64,000 nucleotides of DNA from an uncultured Paracoccaceae bacterium (GTDB lineage: Bacteria; Pseudomonadota; Alphaproteobacteria; Rhodobacterales; Rhodobacteraceae): positions 292,756 to 356,755 of the forward strand of contig CANMIX010000004.1 of the NCBI GenBank assembly GCA_947497985.1, given 5' to 3'. Positions within the stretch are counted from its first letter, which is position 1, and every line of letters begins with the position of its first letter. The translations under genes and the position numbers were made by a program. Shown here piece by piece: positions 1 through 8,183 of the stretch. The notes under the pieces were generated by a model that was given only the letters and a program-made list of their open reading frames with translations, searched no databases and was not told the DNA's origin.

Positions 1-177
1 CGCAGCCACTCTGACATTGCCCCTTGGACGATTGTGCGATCTGACGACAAACGCCGTGCGCGTTTGGCCGCGATTTGCACAGTTCTAAGCCAGGTAGATT
101 ACGACAATAAAGACGCAGACGCCCTTGGCTTTTGTGACGACCAGATCTGCGGCGGACCGGATCTTTGGGATGGCTAA
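1..177 (+). CDS. Polyphosphate kinase 2 family protein, C-terminal end only
   Basis: Frame 1 is open from the window edge to a TAA at 175-177, giving 58 residues. The motif APWTIVRSDDKRRARL followed by a VDYDNKD-like stretch is the typical C-terminal end of PPK2 proteins, which move phosphate between polyphosphate and nucleoside diphosphates in the cytoplasm. The catalytic Walker region lies outside the window, so class and substrate cannot be judged. The last 8 bases overlap the start of the TetR gene, suggesting co-transcription. The family call rests only on this terminal motif. Confidence 0.7.
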   Translation, partial: RSHSDIAPWTIVRSDDKRRARLAAICTVLSQVDYDNKDADALGFCDDQICGGPDLWDG

Positions 178-787
178 ACGCGGCTATCACCACGGCAATC
201 TGCGCCAGGCGTTGGTCGAGGCTGCGTTGCAACTTATTGAATCCAAAGGACCAACCGGATTTACCCTGTCTGAGGCTGCCAAACTGGCCGGGGTAACGCC
301 GGCCGCGGTTTATCGCCATTTTGAGGGACGCGAAGACCTGATTGCCGAGGCCGCGCGGCAAGGATTTGGCATGTTTGCCGACCTGATGCAGCACGCCTAT
401 GAGAAATACCAACCTTCCGCCCTTGCGGCGTTTGAGGCCACAGGCCGTGCCTATCTCGCCTTTGCGCGGAAACACCCGGGCCATTACATCGCAATGTTTG
501 AAAGCGGAATTTCCGTCAATCGCACCCCTGAGTTGGCCGATGCTGCGGCCCGCGCGCGCGGTATTTTGGAACAAGCTGCCAGCGACCTAAGCCAGCATAT
601 ACCTGCTCATAAACGCCCACCGGCTTCGATGTTTTCCGCCCATATAATGGCGATGAGCCACGGTGTGGTTGAGCTGTTTGCTCGGAATGCGCCAGGTGCG
701 ACTGCGCCGTTTGCGCCGGAAGATCTGCTGGAAAGTGGCATTGGAATTTACCTGCGCGGCCTTGGTCTTCTGGATTCAGACGAGTAA
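170..787 (+). CDS. TetR/AcrR family transcriptional regulator
   Basis: A 205-residue protein if translation begins at the ATG at 170 (MAKRGYHHGNL), which suits the family better than an upstream TTG at 125. Residues about 10-60 form a TetR DNA-binding domain, with the helix-turn-helix near LSEAAKLAGVTPAAVYRHF and the usual FEGREDLIAEAA helix after it. The C-terminal half is the ligand/dimer domain and gives no ligand clue. The start codon lies inside the PPK2 gene, so the two may be translationally coupled. Targets are unknown. Confidence 0.88.
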   Translation: MAKRGYHHGNLRQALVEAALQLIESKGPTGFTLSEAAKLAGVTPAAVYRHFEGREDLIAEAARQGFGMFADLMQHAYEKYQPSALAAFEATGRAYLAFARKHPGHYIAMFESGISVNRTPELADAAARARGILEQAASDLSQHIPAHKRPPASMFSAHIMAMSHGVVELFARNAPGATAPFAPEDLLESGIGIYLRGLGLLDSDE

Positions 788-802
788 ACTCAAACATAAG
801 AT

Positions 803-1867
803 TTATTGGCTAAATCTCTGATGTGGCTTTGTTTTATCCAACGGCTTGACCACTTGGATCAAGTCCACATCACCCAGACCTTTTAGGGTTTCGCGTCCCA
901 GTGCGATGGTTTGGAAATCGTCGGCCATCGCTTCCTCCATTTCTTGCGTTGCGACAATCGTCATCGGATCAGCCTGAACTTGCAGCCGCGCCGCCAAATT
1001 CACTGCGGGGCCAAAGACGTCATATACGTATTTCTGCACCCCAACGACAGATCCAACCACCGCGCCACAGCCCAGCCCCACACGGGCCTGCCATTTATGA
1101 GGATGGCTTTGGTTGCGTCGCTCTAGATAGCGCAGGAACCGCGTTGCGCAATGGGCCACAGCCGCTGTGTGATCAGGGTTCGCCTCTGGCATGCCAGAGA
1201 CCGCAAGATAAGCGTCCCCAATCGTTTTAATCCGTTCACAGCCGTATTGTTCGACGATGCGATCAAAGGCGGTGAAAATATCGTTTAACTCGCTGAGTGT
1301 TACTGTCGGATCCGTGCGGGCGGCAAAATCGGTGAAATTCACAAAATCGAGCATCACCACAGAGACCTGAGGAAAAAGCTGCGGGGTTACGACACCAAAA
1401 GTTTTGAATTCCTCATAAACACTGCGCGGCATTAGGTTCAACAACAGCCGCTCCACCCGCTCTTTTTCGCGTTCCAACTCGCGCGTGTTACGTTCCACCA
1501 TGGTGGAATAGCTGTCGATCATGCTCTCCAGCTCGCGAATACGGGTGATGTTTTGGCATTCCACCACCAACAACGGCTCTGACGCATCCTGTGTAAGCGA
1601 GATATTCACCGCGAACACCAAAGTGCGCCGTTTGCGTTTGATTTGCACTTCGGAAGAAAACCGCAATCCGTCGTCTTGCAGGTTCCCTAAATCAGCCTCG
1701 CCCAAGGCCTCCACCACTTCGGTCAGTTTTGCATTTTCGCCCGGGGTGCCGAACCATTCGGCAAAGGGTTGATTGAAAAACACAAAGGAAAGATCGCGAG
1801 CCCGAACAAGCGCTACGCCAACCCCAATGGCGCGCAGCAGCTGCTCGTTAATGGCTGAGATGCTCAT
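803..1867 (-). CDS. PAS-linked class III adenylate cyclase
   Basis: A 354-residue cytosolic protein with no membrane segment. Residues about 8-108 look like a PAS sensor (FNQPFAEWFG and a terminal ECQNITRIRELE linker). Residues about 110-148 are a charged coiled coil, and 165-340 are the cyclase domain. The two metal aspartates are visible as Asp174 (VVMLDFVNFT) and Asp218 (IKTIGDAY). Lys214 and Asp283 (VYDVFG) occupy the purine-selecting positions and favour ATP over GTP. The transition-state Asn290 and Arg295 are present (NLAARL), so the enzyme should be active and make cAMP. Its ATG overlaps the stop of the upstream truncated globin by 4 bases, so an oxygen- or NO-binding haem protein is made alongside it. 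Confidence 0.88.
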   Translation of the reverse strand: MSISAINEQLLRAIGVGVALVRARDLSFVFFNQPFAEWFGTPGENAKLTEVVEALGEADLGNLQDDGLRFSSEVQIKRKRRTLVFAVNISLTQDASEPLLVVECQNITRIRELESMIDSYSTMVERNTRELEREKERVERLLLNLMPRSVYEEFKTFGVVTPQLFPQVSVVMLDFVNFTDFAARTDPTVTLSELNDIFTAFDRIVEQYGCERIKTIGDAYLAVSGMPEANPDHTAAVAHCATRFLRYLERRNQSHPHKWQARVGLGCGAVVGSVVGVQKYVYDVFGPAVNLAARLQVQADPMTIVATQEMEEAMADDFQTIALGRETLKGLGDVDLIQVVKPLDKTKPHQRFSQ

Positions 1868-2232
1868 GGTGACCGGCGCGAAACGATGATGGGTCTTTTC
1901 TTTTCAATCTCTTGCAAGGTGAATTCAATGTCAGTTTCCCCCATCCCGTGCTGCATCAATGCATCACGTAAGATGTCCATGATCGCGTCAAATTCTGGAT
2001 CCGTGATGTTGAGGCCGCGATGCAATGTATGGAGCCGCTCGTCATTGAACGACACCGGCCCCCCCAACAGCGCAGACATGAACTTCGTCTGATGGTCGAT
2101 CAGTCGGTTCATATCCACCCCATCAAAATGATGGCCGACATCATCGGAATCGAGCACAGTTTCGTAGAACGAGATCACAATGCGGCTTATCGTTTTGAAA
2201 CCGCCGTATTTTTCATACAGGCTGTTGGGCAT
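1864..2232 (-). CDS. Group I-like truncated haemoglobin
   Basis: A 122-residue protein, the normal size for a truncated (2-on-2) globin. It begins SLYEKYGGFKTISRIV, the conserved N-terminal helix, followed by SFYETVL with Tyr23 at the expected B10 distal position. FDGVDMNRLIDHQTKFM corresponds to helix E, and LHTLHRGLNI carries the likely proximal haem ligand His71. Such proteins bind O2 or NO and act in detoxification or sensing. The gene overlaps the downstream adenylate cyclase by ATGA, suggesting a joint role in gas-dependent signalling; that link is inference. No other gene precedes it on this strand for about 190 bases. Confidence 0.82.
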   Translation of the reverse strand: MPNSLYEKYGGFKTISRIVISFYETVLDSDDVGHHFDGVDMNRLIDHQTKFMSALLGGPVSFNDERLHTLHRGLNITDPEFDAIMDILRDALMQHGMGETDIEFTLQEIEKKRPIIVSRRSP

Positions 2233-2419
2233 AAAACATCACCAATACTCTCAGGAACGGTGAAGGTAACTATAGGACAAAGAAAGGTGTATGGAAATTA
2301 TACAATTGATTTAGACGTGCTGCGGCCCGCACGCCTGCACCTAAACTGTAACTCGATACTTGGTCGCCAAGGACCGCGACCTCAGCAACCAGTTGCCACA
2401 GTACAATTCTCACGAAGGT

Positions 2420-3016
2420 TCAGGCTGCTTCGAATGACACCAAGTCGTCAACGATTGACTGCAAGCTATCTATAAGCTCAACACTTGGCTGTGATGCTAG
2501 CAACGGTGCCATCTCGCGCAGCAGAACTTCTGGTAAATTCCACCATTTCAATTGCATAAGCTTGGCACAAACTTCATCGTCAAAACGTTTTTTGACAAAA
2601 GTCGCCGGATTTCCAGCCCAGATCTCATAAGGGCCGACATCCTTGAAAACGGTGGCATTGGTCGCGATCACAGCACCATCACCGATACTAACGCCTGGCA
2701 TAAGGGTGACACCGTCACCGATCCAAACGTCATTGCCGATGGAAACATCGACCTCGCTTTCGCGCACAATCTCTTCGCCGCCCAGTTCATCTTGAAACAG
2801 CTGACCGAAGGGGAAAGACGCGATCCGATCAATCTGGTTCTGACCGCCCAGAATGACATGCACGTTTTCGGCGATATTGCAGAAGGAGCCGATACTTACA
2901 TTGGCCCCCTCCCCCCAATTGCGGAAGTTGATCCCGTCATAGCCATGGCTGAAACGGCCAATTTCGATCTTGCCGTTGCCAAGCGGGGCTTCCTTAAAGC
3001 TCGAAGCGGTTGCCAT
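2420..3016 (-). CDS. Hexapeptide-repeat O-acetyltransferase (CatB/VatD-like)
   Basis: 198 residues from the ATG at 3016, which has GGAG seven bases upstream; a longer start at 3031 is possible. The middle consists of left-handed beta-helix hexapeptides (VSIGNDVWIGDGVTLMPGV, then IGDGAVIATNATVFKDV). It ends in the typical YEIWAGNPATFVKKRF segment of CatB-type xenobiotic acetyltransferases. These trimers transfer acetyl from acetyl-CoA to hydroxyl groups of antibiotics, sugars or surface polysaccharides. Whether this copy gives resistance cannot be told. It stands alone, with a methyltransferase in the same direction downstream. Confidence 0.8.
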   Translation of the reverse strand: MATASSFKEAPLGNGKIEIGRFSHGYDGINFRNWGEGANVSIGSFCNIAENVHVILGGQNQIDRIASFPFGQLFQDELGGEEIVRESEVDVSIGNDVWIGDGVTLMPGVSIGDGAVIATNATVFKDVGPYEIWAGNPATFVKKRFDDEVCAKLMQLKWWNLPEVLLREMAPLLASQPSVELIDSLQSIVDDLVSFEAA

Positions 3017-3148
3017 AGAATTCTCCTGCATCCTTACTCATTCTGAGGTGTGATGTTCAATCTAGGGCAGATCCTTGAATATTGTTTAAAGAGAGATCTG
3101 CCTGCATAAGCTGCACTTCGGTTTGGCAGGGTACGCCTGCCTGAAAGA

Positions 3149-3958
3149 TCAATCGGGTTTGCGCGCCAGGATTTCGATTCCCAGGCGATAGCGCTTGCTC
3201 AGATGCAATCCGACGAGCTGCAGCCCGAGATCGACCAGCAGACCTTCTAAATCACTGCGATTGAAGTTGTGACAGTGTTCAAACTGCGCGTAATACGGGT
3301 TGGCCCCCGCCTTGGTCTGCTCATGCCAAAAAACACTTTCGCGGTTAGGCACCGAGACCATGCAGATGCCGCCTGGGGCCAGATGCGCGATGGCCGACTT
3401 CAGAAAGGGCTTCGGGAATGGCACATGTTCAACAACATCCATCATGCTAATGACATTGCATTTTCCCTCGAACTCCAAATCATCCAGATCCTTGCAATGG
3501 GCCTCAATGCCAAATCTTTTGAGCCGTTCCACATTGTCCGCCCGCAGATCCAGCCCAATGGGATGAAAGCCAAACTCACCGGCAGCCATCAGCAATGCAC
3601 CGTTGCCAAAGCCGATATCCAGCCACTTTCCGCAATGTATATGTTGGCGCACATTTTCGACCATCTCTGCTGAGACTGCCCGCGAACCTTCCAGGTTGTT
3701 GCCCGCTTTTTGCTTATCACTGGTGCGCGTGGCAATCAGGGCCGCAGCTTCCTCCGTGAAATAGCCCTCGGTGAACTCATGACCGCAATCGTTGCAGGCC
3801 ACCCAATTCATCAAAGGGTTCAGGTTTGGATGGTAAAGGGGATGGTTCGAGCAATCTGCCGTGCCGATTGCTGTGGCCTGAGTGCTGCCACACAGGGGGC
3901 AGGCTTCATAGGGGTGACGGTCTTTGGTATCTGTAGCAGTTCTTACCGGGATATTCAT
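3149..3958 (-). CDS. SAM-dependent methyltransferase with N-terminal zinc-ribbon-like cysteines
   Basis: 269 residues from the ATG at 3958 (MNIPVRT). Residues about 20-65 carry two cysteine pairs, ACPLCGS and ACNDCGHEF, resembling the zinc ribbon of class I sugar or small-molecule methyltransferases. The Rossmann methyltransferase core follows, with the SAM-binding motif WLDIGFGNGALLMAA, then GLDLRADNVERL, and the post-I motif ISMMDVVEHVPFP. The C-terminal part (SVPNRESVFWHEQ) matches the Methyltransf_23 type. The substrate is unknown. The neighbouring acetyltransferase hints at carbohydrate modification, but that is weak. Confidence 0.8.
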   Translation of the reverse strand: MNIPVRTATDTKDRHPYEACPLCGSTQATAIGTADCSNHPLYHPNLNPLMNWVACNDCGHEFTEGYFTEEAAALIATRTSDKQKAGNNLEGSRAVSAEMVENVRQHIHCGKWLDIGFGNGALLMAAGEFGFHPIGLDLRADNVERLKRFGIEAHCKDLDDLEFEGKCNVISMMDVVEHVPFPKPFLKSAIAHLAPGGICMVSVPNRESVFWHEQTKAGANPYYAQFEHCHNFNRSDLEGLLVDLGLQLVGLHLSKRYRLGIEILARKPD

Positions 3959-4044
3959 AAGGAAGCGTCCTAGGTTCGTGTCCCTAGTTACACTGAACAA
4001 ATTTCACTAAAATTCCTTGAACCAATTGGCCCGGCTGACGCAAA

Positions 4045-4079
4045 AACAAAAAAGGGCCGCCCAAAGGCGACCCCCAAAT
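4045..4079 (-). terminator. Rho-independent terminator after rpsI
   Basis: Read on the minus strand, GGGTCGCC-TTT-GGCGGCCC forms an 8-bp stem with one G-U pair, followed by a run of T residues. It lies 18 bases past the rpsI stop and would end the rplM-rpsI transcript. Confidence 0.8.
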
Positions 4080-4096
4080 TTGTACCAGCGATAGGC

Positions 4097-4582
4097 TTAA
4101 CGCTTGGAGAACTGGAACGAACGACGCGCTTTGCGGCGACCGAACTTTTTACGTTCAACAACACGGCTGTCGCGTGTCAGGAAGCCAGCTGCTTTCAACG
4201 CGCCACGCAGGGAGGGTTCATAAAGCTGCAGAGCTTTTGAGATGCCGTGCTTAACCGCGCCCGCTTGACCGGAAAGACCGCCGCCTTTTACGGTTGCATA
4301 AACGTCGAATTCACCTTCAACGCCTGCGATACCAAAAGGTTGACGCACGATCAGCTGCAGAACGGGACGTGCAAAATATTTGCTCATCTCTTTACCGTTC
4401 ACTTCGATCTTGCCGGAACCCGGTTTGATCCAAACGCGTGCAACGGCGTCTTTACGCTTGCCGGTGGCATAGGAGCGGCCCAGTTCGTCACGAACCGGCT
4501 CACGGGGGGCCAGTTCTTCAACGGTGGTTTCAACGCCTGCAACAGCGCTCAGCTCTTCGAGAGTAGTGATCTGATCAGCCAT
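4097..4582 (-). CDS. rpsI: 30S ribosomal protein S9
   Basis: 161 residues. The family core starts at [19 protein letters not shown] and ends with the conserved basic tail [17 protein letters not shown], whose last Arg reaches the P-site tRNA on the 30S subunit. An acidic extension of about 35 residues ([16 protein letters not shown]) precedes the core, as is usual in Rhodobacterales. It follows rplM by 5 bases, the universal L13-S9 operon order, and is followed by a strong terminator. Confidence 0.98.
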   Translation of the reverse strand: MADQITTLEELSAVAGVETTVEELAPREPVRDELGRSYATGKRKDAVARVWIKPGSGKIEVNGKEMSKYFARPVLQLIVRQPFGIAGVEGEFDVYATVKGGGLSGQAGAVKHGISKALQLYEPSLRGALKAAGFLTRDSRVVERKKFGRRKARRSFQFSKR

Positions 4583-4587
4583 TGTGA

Positions 4588-5046
4588 TTAGCTCCGCGTG
4601 TTTTTCTTGTTCATGGACTTAACGTCCAGAACTTCGGGGCTCTGTGCTTCGTGGCCGTGCTCAGTGCCGGCATAGATGCGCAGGTTGGTCATTTGCTTGC
4701 GAGACAGGCGGTTGCCTGGCAGCATGCGCTTAACCGCTTGGAACACAACGCGCTCCGGGTGATCACCTTCCAGGATTTCCTGTTTGGTGCGCGACTTGAT
4801 GCCGCCCGGGTGGCCGGTGTGCCAGTAGAATTTTTCGTCACGTTTCTTGCCGGTCATCTGGATCTTTTCAGCGTTGATCACGATGACGTTGTCGCCCATA
4901 TCCATGTTTGGAGTGAAGGACGGCTTGTGCTTGCCACGCAGACGCATGGCGACAATCGATGCAAGACGGCCCAGCACCACGCCTTCGGCGTCGATGATGA
5001 TCCACTTCTTCTCGATGTCTGCCGGTGTAGCAGAGAAGGTTTTCAT
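4588..5046 (-). CDS. rplM: 50S ribosomal protein L13
   Basis: 152 residues beginning [22 protein letters not shown], with the conserved [21 protein letters not shown] and the [17 protein letters not shown] segment near the C terminus. L13 binds 23S rRNA early in assembly of the large subunit. It is the first gene of the two-gene operon with rpsI, with a leader of roughly 150 bases upstream. Confidence 0.98.
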   Translation of the reverse strand: MKTFSATPADIEKKWIIIDAEGVVLGRLASIVAMRLRGKHKPSFTPNMDMGDNVIVINAEKIQMTGKKRDEKFYWHTGHPGGIKSRTKQEILEGDHPERVVFQAVKRMLPGNRLSRKQMTNLRIYAGTEHGHEAQSPEVLDVKSMNKKNTRS

Positions 5047-5323
5047 ATCAGGTCAATCCTGTTGTTCGTGAAGGCCAGCCGACACAAACGCCGTGACCTG
5101 AATTCGATGGAGGGGGTTTAAGGGCATATTCGGCGACGGTCAACACGTCAAAACATGTTTTAATTATTGTATTTCAGTGTGTTACAAATTAGGTATCATT
5201 ATACCCCACATGAAGCGCCCCCAAATCATTCGATATCGCGGAATTGAGCGGCACAAAGGTAAATCCCGCTTGCCCGGATACAGAGGCAAATGTATCTAAC
5301 CTCCACTATTGCGGAGTATCCCA
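5047..5323. promoter_or_regulatory. Intergenic promoter region between rplM and a lipoprotein gene
   Basis: No gene is seen here. On the minus strand a perfect TATAAT hexamer at 5203-5198 faces rplM, with a weak TTTGGG about 16 bases upstream. If used, it would leave a leader of some 145 nt in front of rplM, long enough for a ribosomal-protein autoregulatory structure, although none was identified. The region is AT-rich compared with its surroundings. Confidence 0.4.
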
Positions 5324-5881
5324 TTGTCCTATTCACCCCTTGCAGCGGTAATTGCTCTTTGCGCCCTGTCCGCCTGCAATTCGGTTGCACCCACGGATTC
5401 TCCACCGGTTTCCCCGGCGATCAAAAACCCGGACATCAACAACAAGCGCATCACCAGCTATCAAGAGATCACAATCCGCAGCTTTGTTCCTGGTGAAGGC
5501 GTCGAACAATTCGATCGCGCACTTGGCCCCTCACCCGACGAACGTGTCGAGATTGAAAACGCCAAATGTGTGATTGAAACGGCAGAATTTGTTCTGACCT
5601 TCACCACACCGCGCACATTGGCATTGCCCAAATTCACCTCTCGCCCGACCCGGGGTACATTGAAATGCGTTCGGGGCAACCTTGAAGGCGGCGTGGCAAT
5701 TTCTCCTGTGCCGAATACGCCGGTTTTTGGCACCGTGACGCCGACCGGACTGTTGGTAGCAGCACTCACCGCAAGAATCGCCGCCAACCGCGACGTTTGG
5801 GTCTATTCAATCCCGCAAATCACTTTGTATCCCGCAGACCCCAACCTCGCAGAGGTCGAGCCTGCAATTTCAGACAGTTAA
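5324..5881 (+). CDS. Uncharacterised lipoprotein
   Basis: 185 residues. I place the start at the TTG at 5324 because GCGGAG stands seven bases before it; a second TTG at 5309 lies in the same frame. The N terminus is a lipoprotein signal with a lipobox (LCALSAC, Cys at about residue 18), so the product should be lipid-anchored after Lsp cleavage. The rest (about 160 residues) has a few charged stretches and a GLLVAALTARIAANRDVWVYS segment, and I do not recognise a domain. It ends four bases inside the convergent MocR-type gene. Confidence 0.75.
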   Translation: MSYSPLAAVIALCALSACNSVAPTDSPPVSPAIKNPDINNKRITSYQEITIRSFVPGEGVEQFDRALGPSPDERVEIENAKCVIETAEFVLTFTTPRTLALPKFTSRPTRGTLKCVRGNLEGGVAISPVPNTPVFGTVTPTGLLVAALTARIAANRDVWVYSIPQITLYPADPNLAEVEPAISDS

Positions 5882-7281
5882 CCGCTGATCTGCTCGGGCG
5901 GGTTGTCCAACAGGATGCACAGCCGCCGCATGGCGTCTTCGAATTTACCGATCGACACATGCGCATTTACCGCAATGCGTACCGCGTGGGGTGCACGCCC
6001 GTCGCGCAGGGCGAATTCATCCGCAGACCTGATCTGGATCCCCTCGGCTTCCGCAGCGCGGGTAAATGGTCCGGCCCGCCACCCCACTGGCAGTTTCAGC
6101 CAGATAAACGGCACATCCGGGCTCCAATTGATATCAAATCCACCCAGCGTATTGACCGCAACCCGCACGTAGCGGCCCATTTCCTCGCGCACGTCCTGCA
6201 TAAGACGCGGCATGCGGGGATCGCTCAGCAAAAGGCGCGTCAGTTCGGCACTGTGCTGGGCTAGGCCAAAGAAACTGTATTCAGCAGCCCGGCGAAGATC
6301 ATTTACCCCACCCTGAGGGGCCACAACAAAACCCACCCGAACCGCTGGGGTCAGCAATTTCGACAGCGATGTTACATACCAAGCCAATTCTGGTGCAAGC
6401 GAGCGGTAACTTGGCGCTTGCGCCTCTCCCAATCTGTAACAATCATCCTCGATGATCTGCACATTGTGTCGCCTTGCGACCTCCACGATCTCCAACCTGC
6501 GTTCAATCGGGGTGAACAATCCGGTGGGATTGTGCACTTCGGGACTGGTACAAAGGACAGAGGCACCGGTTTTGCGGATCATCAGTTCCAGAATATCGGG
6601 ACGAATGCCCTGTTCATCCATCGCAACGCCCACAACATTGGCACGAAGCATATCAGCAGCACGCCGAAATCCCGCATATGCGAGTTCTTCCACCATGATC
6701 ACCGGATTCGGACCACGCAAACAGGCCTGCATTGTGACCATCAATCCGTTTTGTCCGCCGTGTGTCAGAACAATATCACGTTCACGAACCGGACCAATTG
6801 GAGCTTTTGATATCCATTCGGCGACGGCCTCGCGTACCGGTTTATAGGCATCGCGAGTTGGGTAATTCAGCAGCATGTGCGGGTCGCAGTCTGCGATCTT
6901 GCGCAGGGCCTCACGAATGGCGGCCACCTGCCCCATATCGGCGATACGCGGACTGAACAGGCTCACGTGTTTGGGGTCTTGCGTTTCAAAGTGATGCAAT
7001 TGGCGAGACCACACATCATCTTGAACTTTAGACATTTTTTCGGCCACGAAGGTTCCGCGGCCAACTTCAGCCACTAGAATACCTTCGTCTGTCAACACGC
7101 TGTAGGCGCGTGCGACAGTGCCCGGTGTGATCGATAATTGATAAGCCAATTCGCGCACGGGTGGAAGTTTTGTACCCACCTTGAGCGTGCCCGTTTCAAT
7201 GGCTCCGCGAATGGTCTCGGCAACTCTCCGGTACTTGGGTCCGGACTTCGTTCCGAGATCGGCGCTCCACATTGTACCCAT
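5878..7281 (-). CDS. MocR-type transcriptional regulator (GntR winged helix fused to aminotransferase-like domain)
   Basis: 467 residues from the ATG at 7281, preceded by GGAAGG; the frame stays open to a TTG at 7536, but that stretch holds the operators and is unlikely to be coding. Residues about 12-80 are a GntR winged helix (YRRVAETIRGAIETGTLKVG, then LPPVRELAYQLSITPGTVARAY). Residues about 110-460 are a fold-type I PLP domain with the expected EDDCYRLG aspartate and a Lys in VTSLSKLLTPAVRVGF. MocR proteins use PLP or amino-acid adducts as effectors. It is divergent from a DUF1127 gene across a short region with palindromes, the usual layout for a locally acting regulator. Confidence 0.85.
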   Translation of the reverse strand: MGTMWSADLGTKSGPKYRRVAETIRGAIETGTLKVGTKLPPVRELAYQLSITPGTVARAYSVLTDEGILVAEVGRGTFVAEKMSKVQDDVWSRQLHHFETQDPKHVSLFSPRIADMGQVAAIREALRKIADCDPHMLLNYPTRDAYKPVREAVAEWISKAPIGPVRERDIVLTHGGQNGLMVTMQACLRGPNPVIMVEELAYAGFRRAADMLRANVVGVAMDEQGIRPDILELMIRKTGASVLCTSPEVHNPTGLFTPIERRLEIVEVARRHNVQIIEDDCYRLGEAQAPSYRSLAPELAWYVTSLSKLLTPAVRVGFVVAPQGGVNDLRRAAEYSFFGLAQHSAELTRLLLSDPRMPRLMQDVREEMGRYVRVAVNTLGGFDINWSPDVPFIWLKLPVGWRAGPFTRAAEAEGIQIRSADEFALRDGRAPHAVRIAVNAHVSIGKFEDAMRRLCILLDNPPEQISG

Positions 7282-7346
7282 CACAATCCTTCCTTGGACT
7301 TTTGACGTGTTTATATTGTACCTGAACTCACGCAACAACAGTGGAA

Positions 7347-7364
7347 AATTGTAACAGTACAATT
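7347..7364. promoter_or_regulatory. Palindromic operator between mocR-type gene and DUF1127 gene
   Basis: AATTGTA-acag-TACAATT is a perfect inverted repeat with 7-bp arms, 13 bases before the DUF1127 start. The half-site ATTGTAC recurs at 7315 (just after TATATTGTA) and at 7271 near the regulator start. The spacing of three related half-sites across the divergent promoters fits binding by the MocR-type protein. The assignment is inference. Confidence 0.6.
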
Positions 7365-7377
7365 GGAGTATCAAACC

Positions 7378-7608
7378 ATGACCTATATCGCAAGACATCA
7401 CCCGCAGATCGCCTATCTCTTGGAGCGTTCCGCGCTGCCAATGCCGGCTCAGATCGCGATTGCCTTTGCGGTCATGGTGACGAAATGGAGCATTCGCAGC
7501 CGCACACGCCGACAGCTGACGCATCTGGATGCTCATATTTTAAAGGACATTGGTGTGTCGAAAGACAAGGCGCACCGTGAAAGCACTCTTCCGTTCTGGC
7601 ATCCCTGA
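7378..7608 (+). CDS. DUF1127 domain small protein
   Basis: 76 residues from the ATG at 7378, preceded by TTGGAG. The C-terminal arginine-rich segment RRQLTHLDAHILKDIGVSKDKAHRE is the DUF1127 (YjiS-like) signature. Some members of this family bind RNA and affect RNA turnover or phosphate and polyamine metabolism. The N-terminal half has a short hydrophobic stretch (AQIAIAFAVMV) that may lie against the membrane. Divergence from the MocR-type regulator and the operator just upstream imply that it is that regulator's target. A strong terminator follows. Confidence 0.85.
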   Translation: MTYIARHHPQIAYLLERSALPMPAQIAIAFAVMVTKWSIRSRTRRQLTHLDAHILKDIGVSKDKAHRESTLPFWHP

Positions 7609-7632
7609 TCCCCGGGTGTCAGAACCACCTAT

Positions 7633-7659
7633 AGGCCGGAGCTTCTCCGGCCTCTTTTT
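7633..7659 (+). terminator. Rho-independent terminator after DUF1127 gene
   Basis: AGGCCGGAG-CTT-CTCCGGCCT is a perfect 9-bp stem with a 3-base loop, followed by CTTTTTC. It lies 25 bases after the DUF1127 stop. Confidence 0.9.
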
Positions 7660-7808
7660 CCTACCGTTGCCGTTCACGTCCGCATATTCGATACAATGTA
7701 CAAAACCTAGTGATACAAAACACGTCACAAACCACTTTGACCTGCCAAGCGTTTCGCTACGCTCTCGCCCCTCGCCTTTTGTTACGTTGAACTCTAGGCA
7801 TTGCGGCG

Positions 7809-8183
7809 ATGACACAGACACCCTCCACTTCCTTTACGCCCGCATCTGACGGGCTGCACTTGATCCTGGACGTGCGCAACGGGCATGGCCTCAATGACCC
7901 GCAACGGCTGGAACATGCGTTTCGCACAATTGTGGAGGTCTGCGGCGCCACTTTGCTTCATTGTCACATTCACCCGTTCACGCCTGAGGGTCTGTCTGGC
8001 GTGGCGCTTTTGGCCGAAAGCCACATTTCTGCCCACACTTGGCCCGAACAAGGCTATGGCGCATTTGATGTCTTTATGTGTGGCGATGCGAACCCATGGG
8101 CTGCGGTTGATGTGTTAAAAACAACATTTGAGACCGAGGACGTCACAACAAAAGTTATCCGTCGCTCTGCCTTAGGTGATTGA
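7809..8183 (+). CDS. speD: S-adenosylmethionine decarboxylase proenzyme (class 1B)
   Basis: 124 residues, the length of the short archaeal/Thermotoga-type enzyme. The self-cleavage site is plain in LLAESHISAHTWPE: cleavage before Ser71 gives the pyruvoyl group. His76 and Cys91 (FMCGDANP) fall at the spacing of the known processing and catalytic residues. It makes decarboxylated AdoMet for spermidine, but no spermidine synthase gene lies beside it. It is alone, with about 190 bases upstream that may hold its promoter. Confidence 0.93.
   Translation: MTQTPSTSFTPASDGLHLILDVRNGHGLNDPQRLEHAFRTIVEVCGATLLHCHIHPFTPEGLSGVALLAESHISAHTWPEQGYGAFDVFMCGDANPWAAVDVLKTTFETEDVTTKVIRRSALGD

Noticed and set aside
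7282..7536. N-terminal extension of the MocR-type protein
   Set aside because: The frame is open to a TTG at 7536, but this part overlaps the DUF1127 gene and the palindromic operator, and the GntR domain starts soon after the ATG at 7281, which has its own ribosome site.
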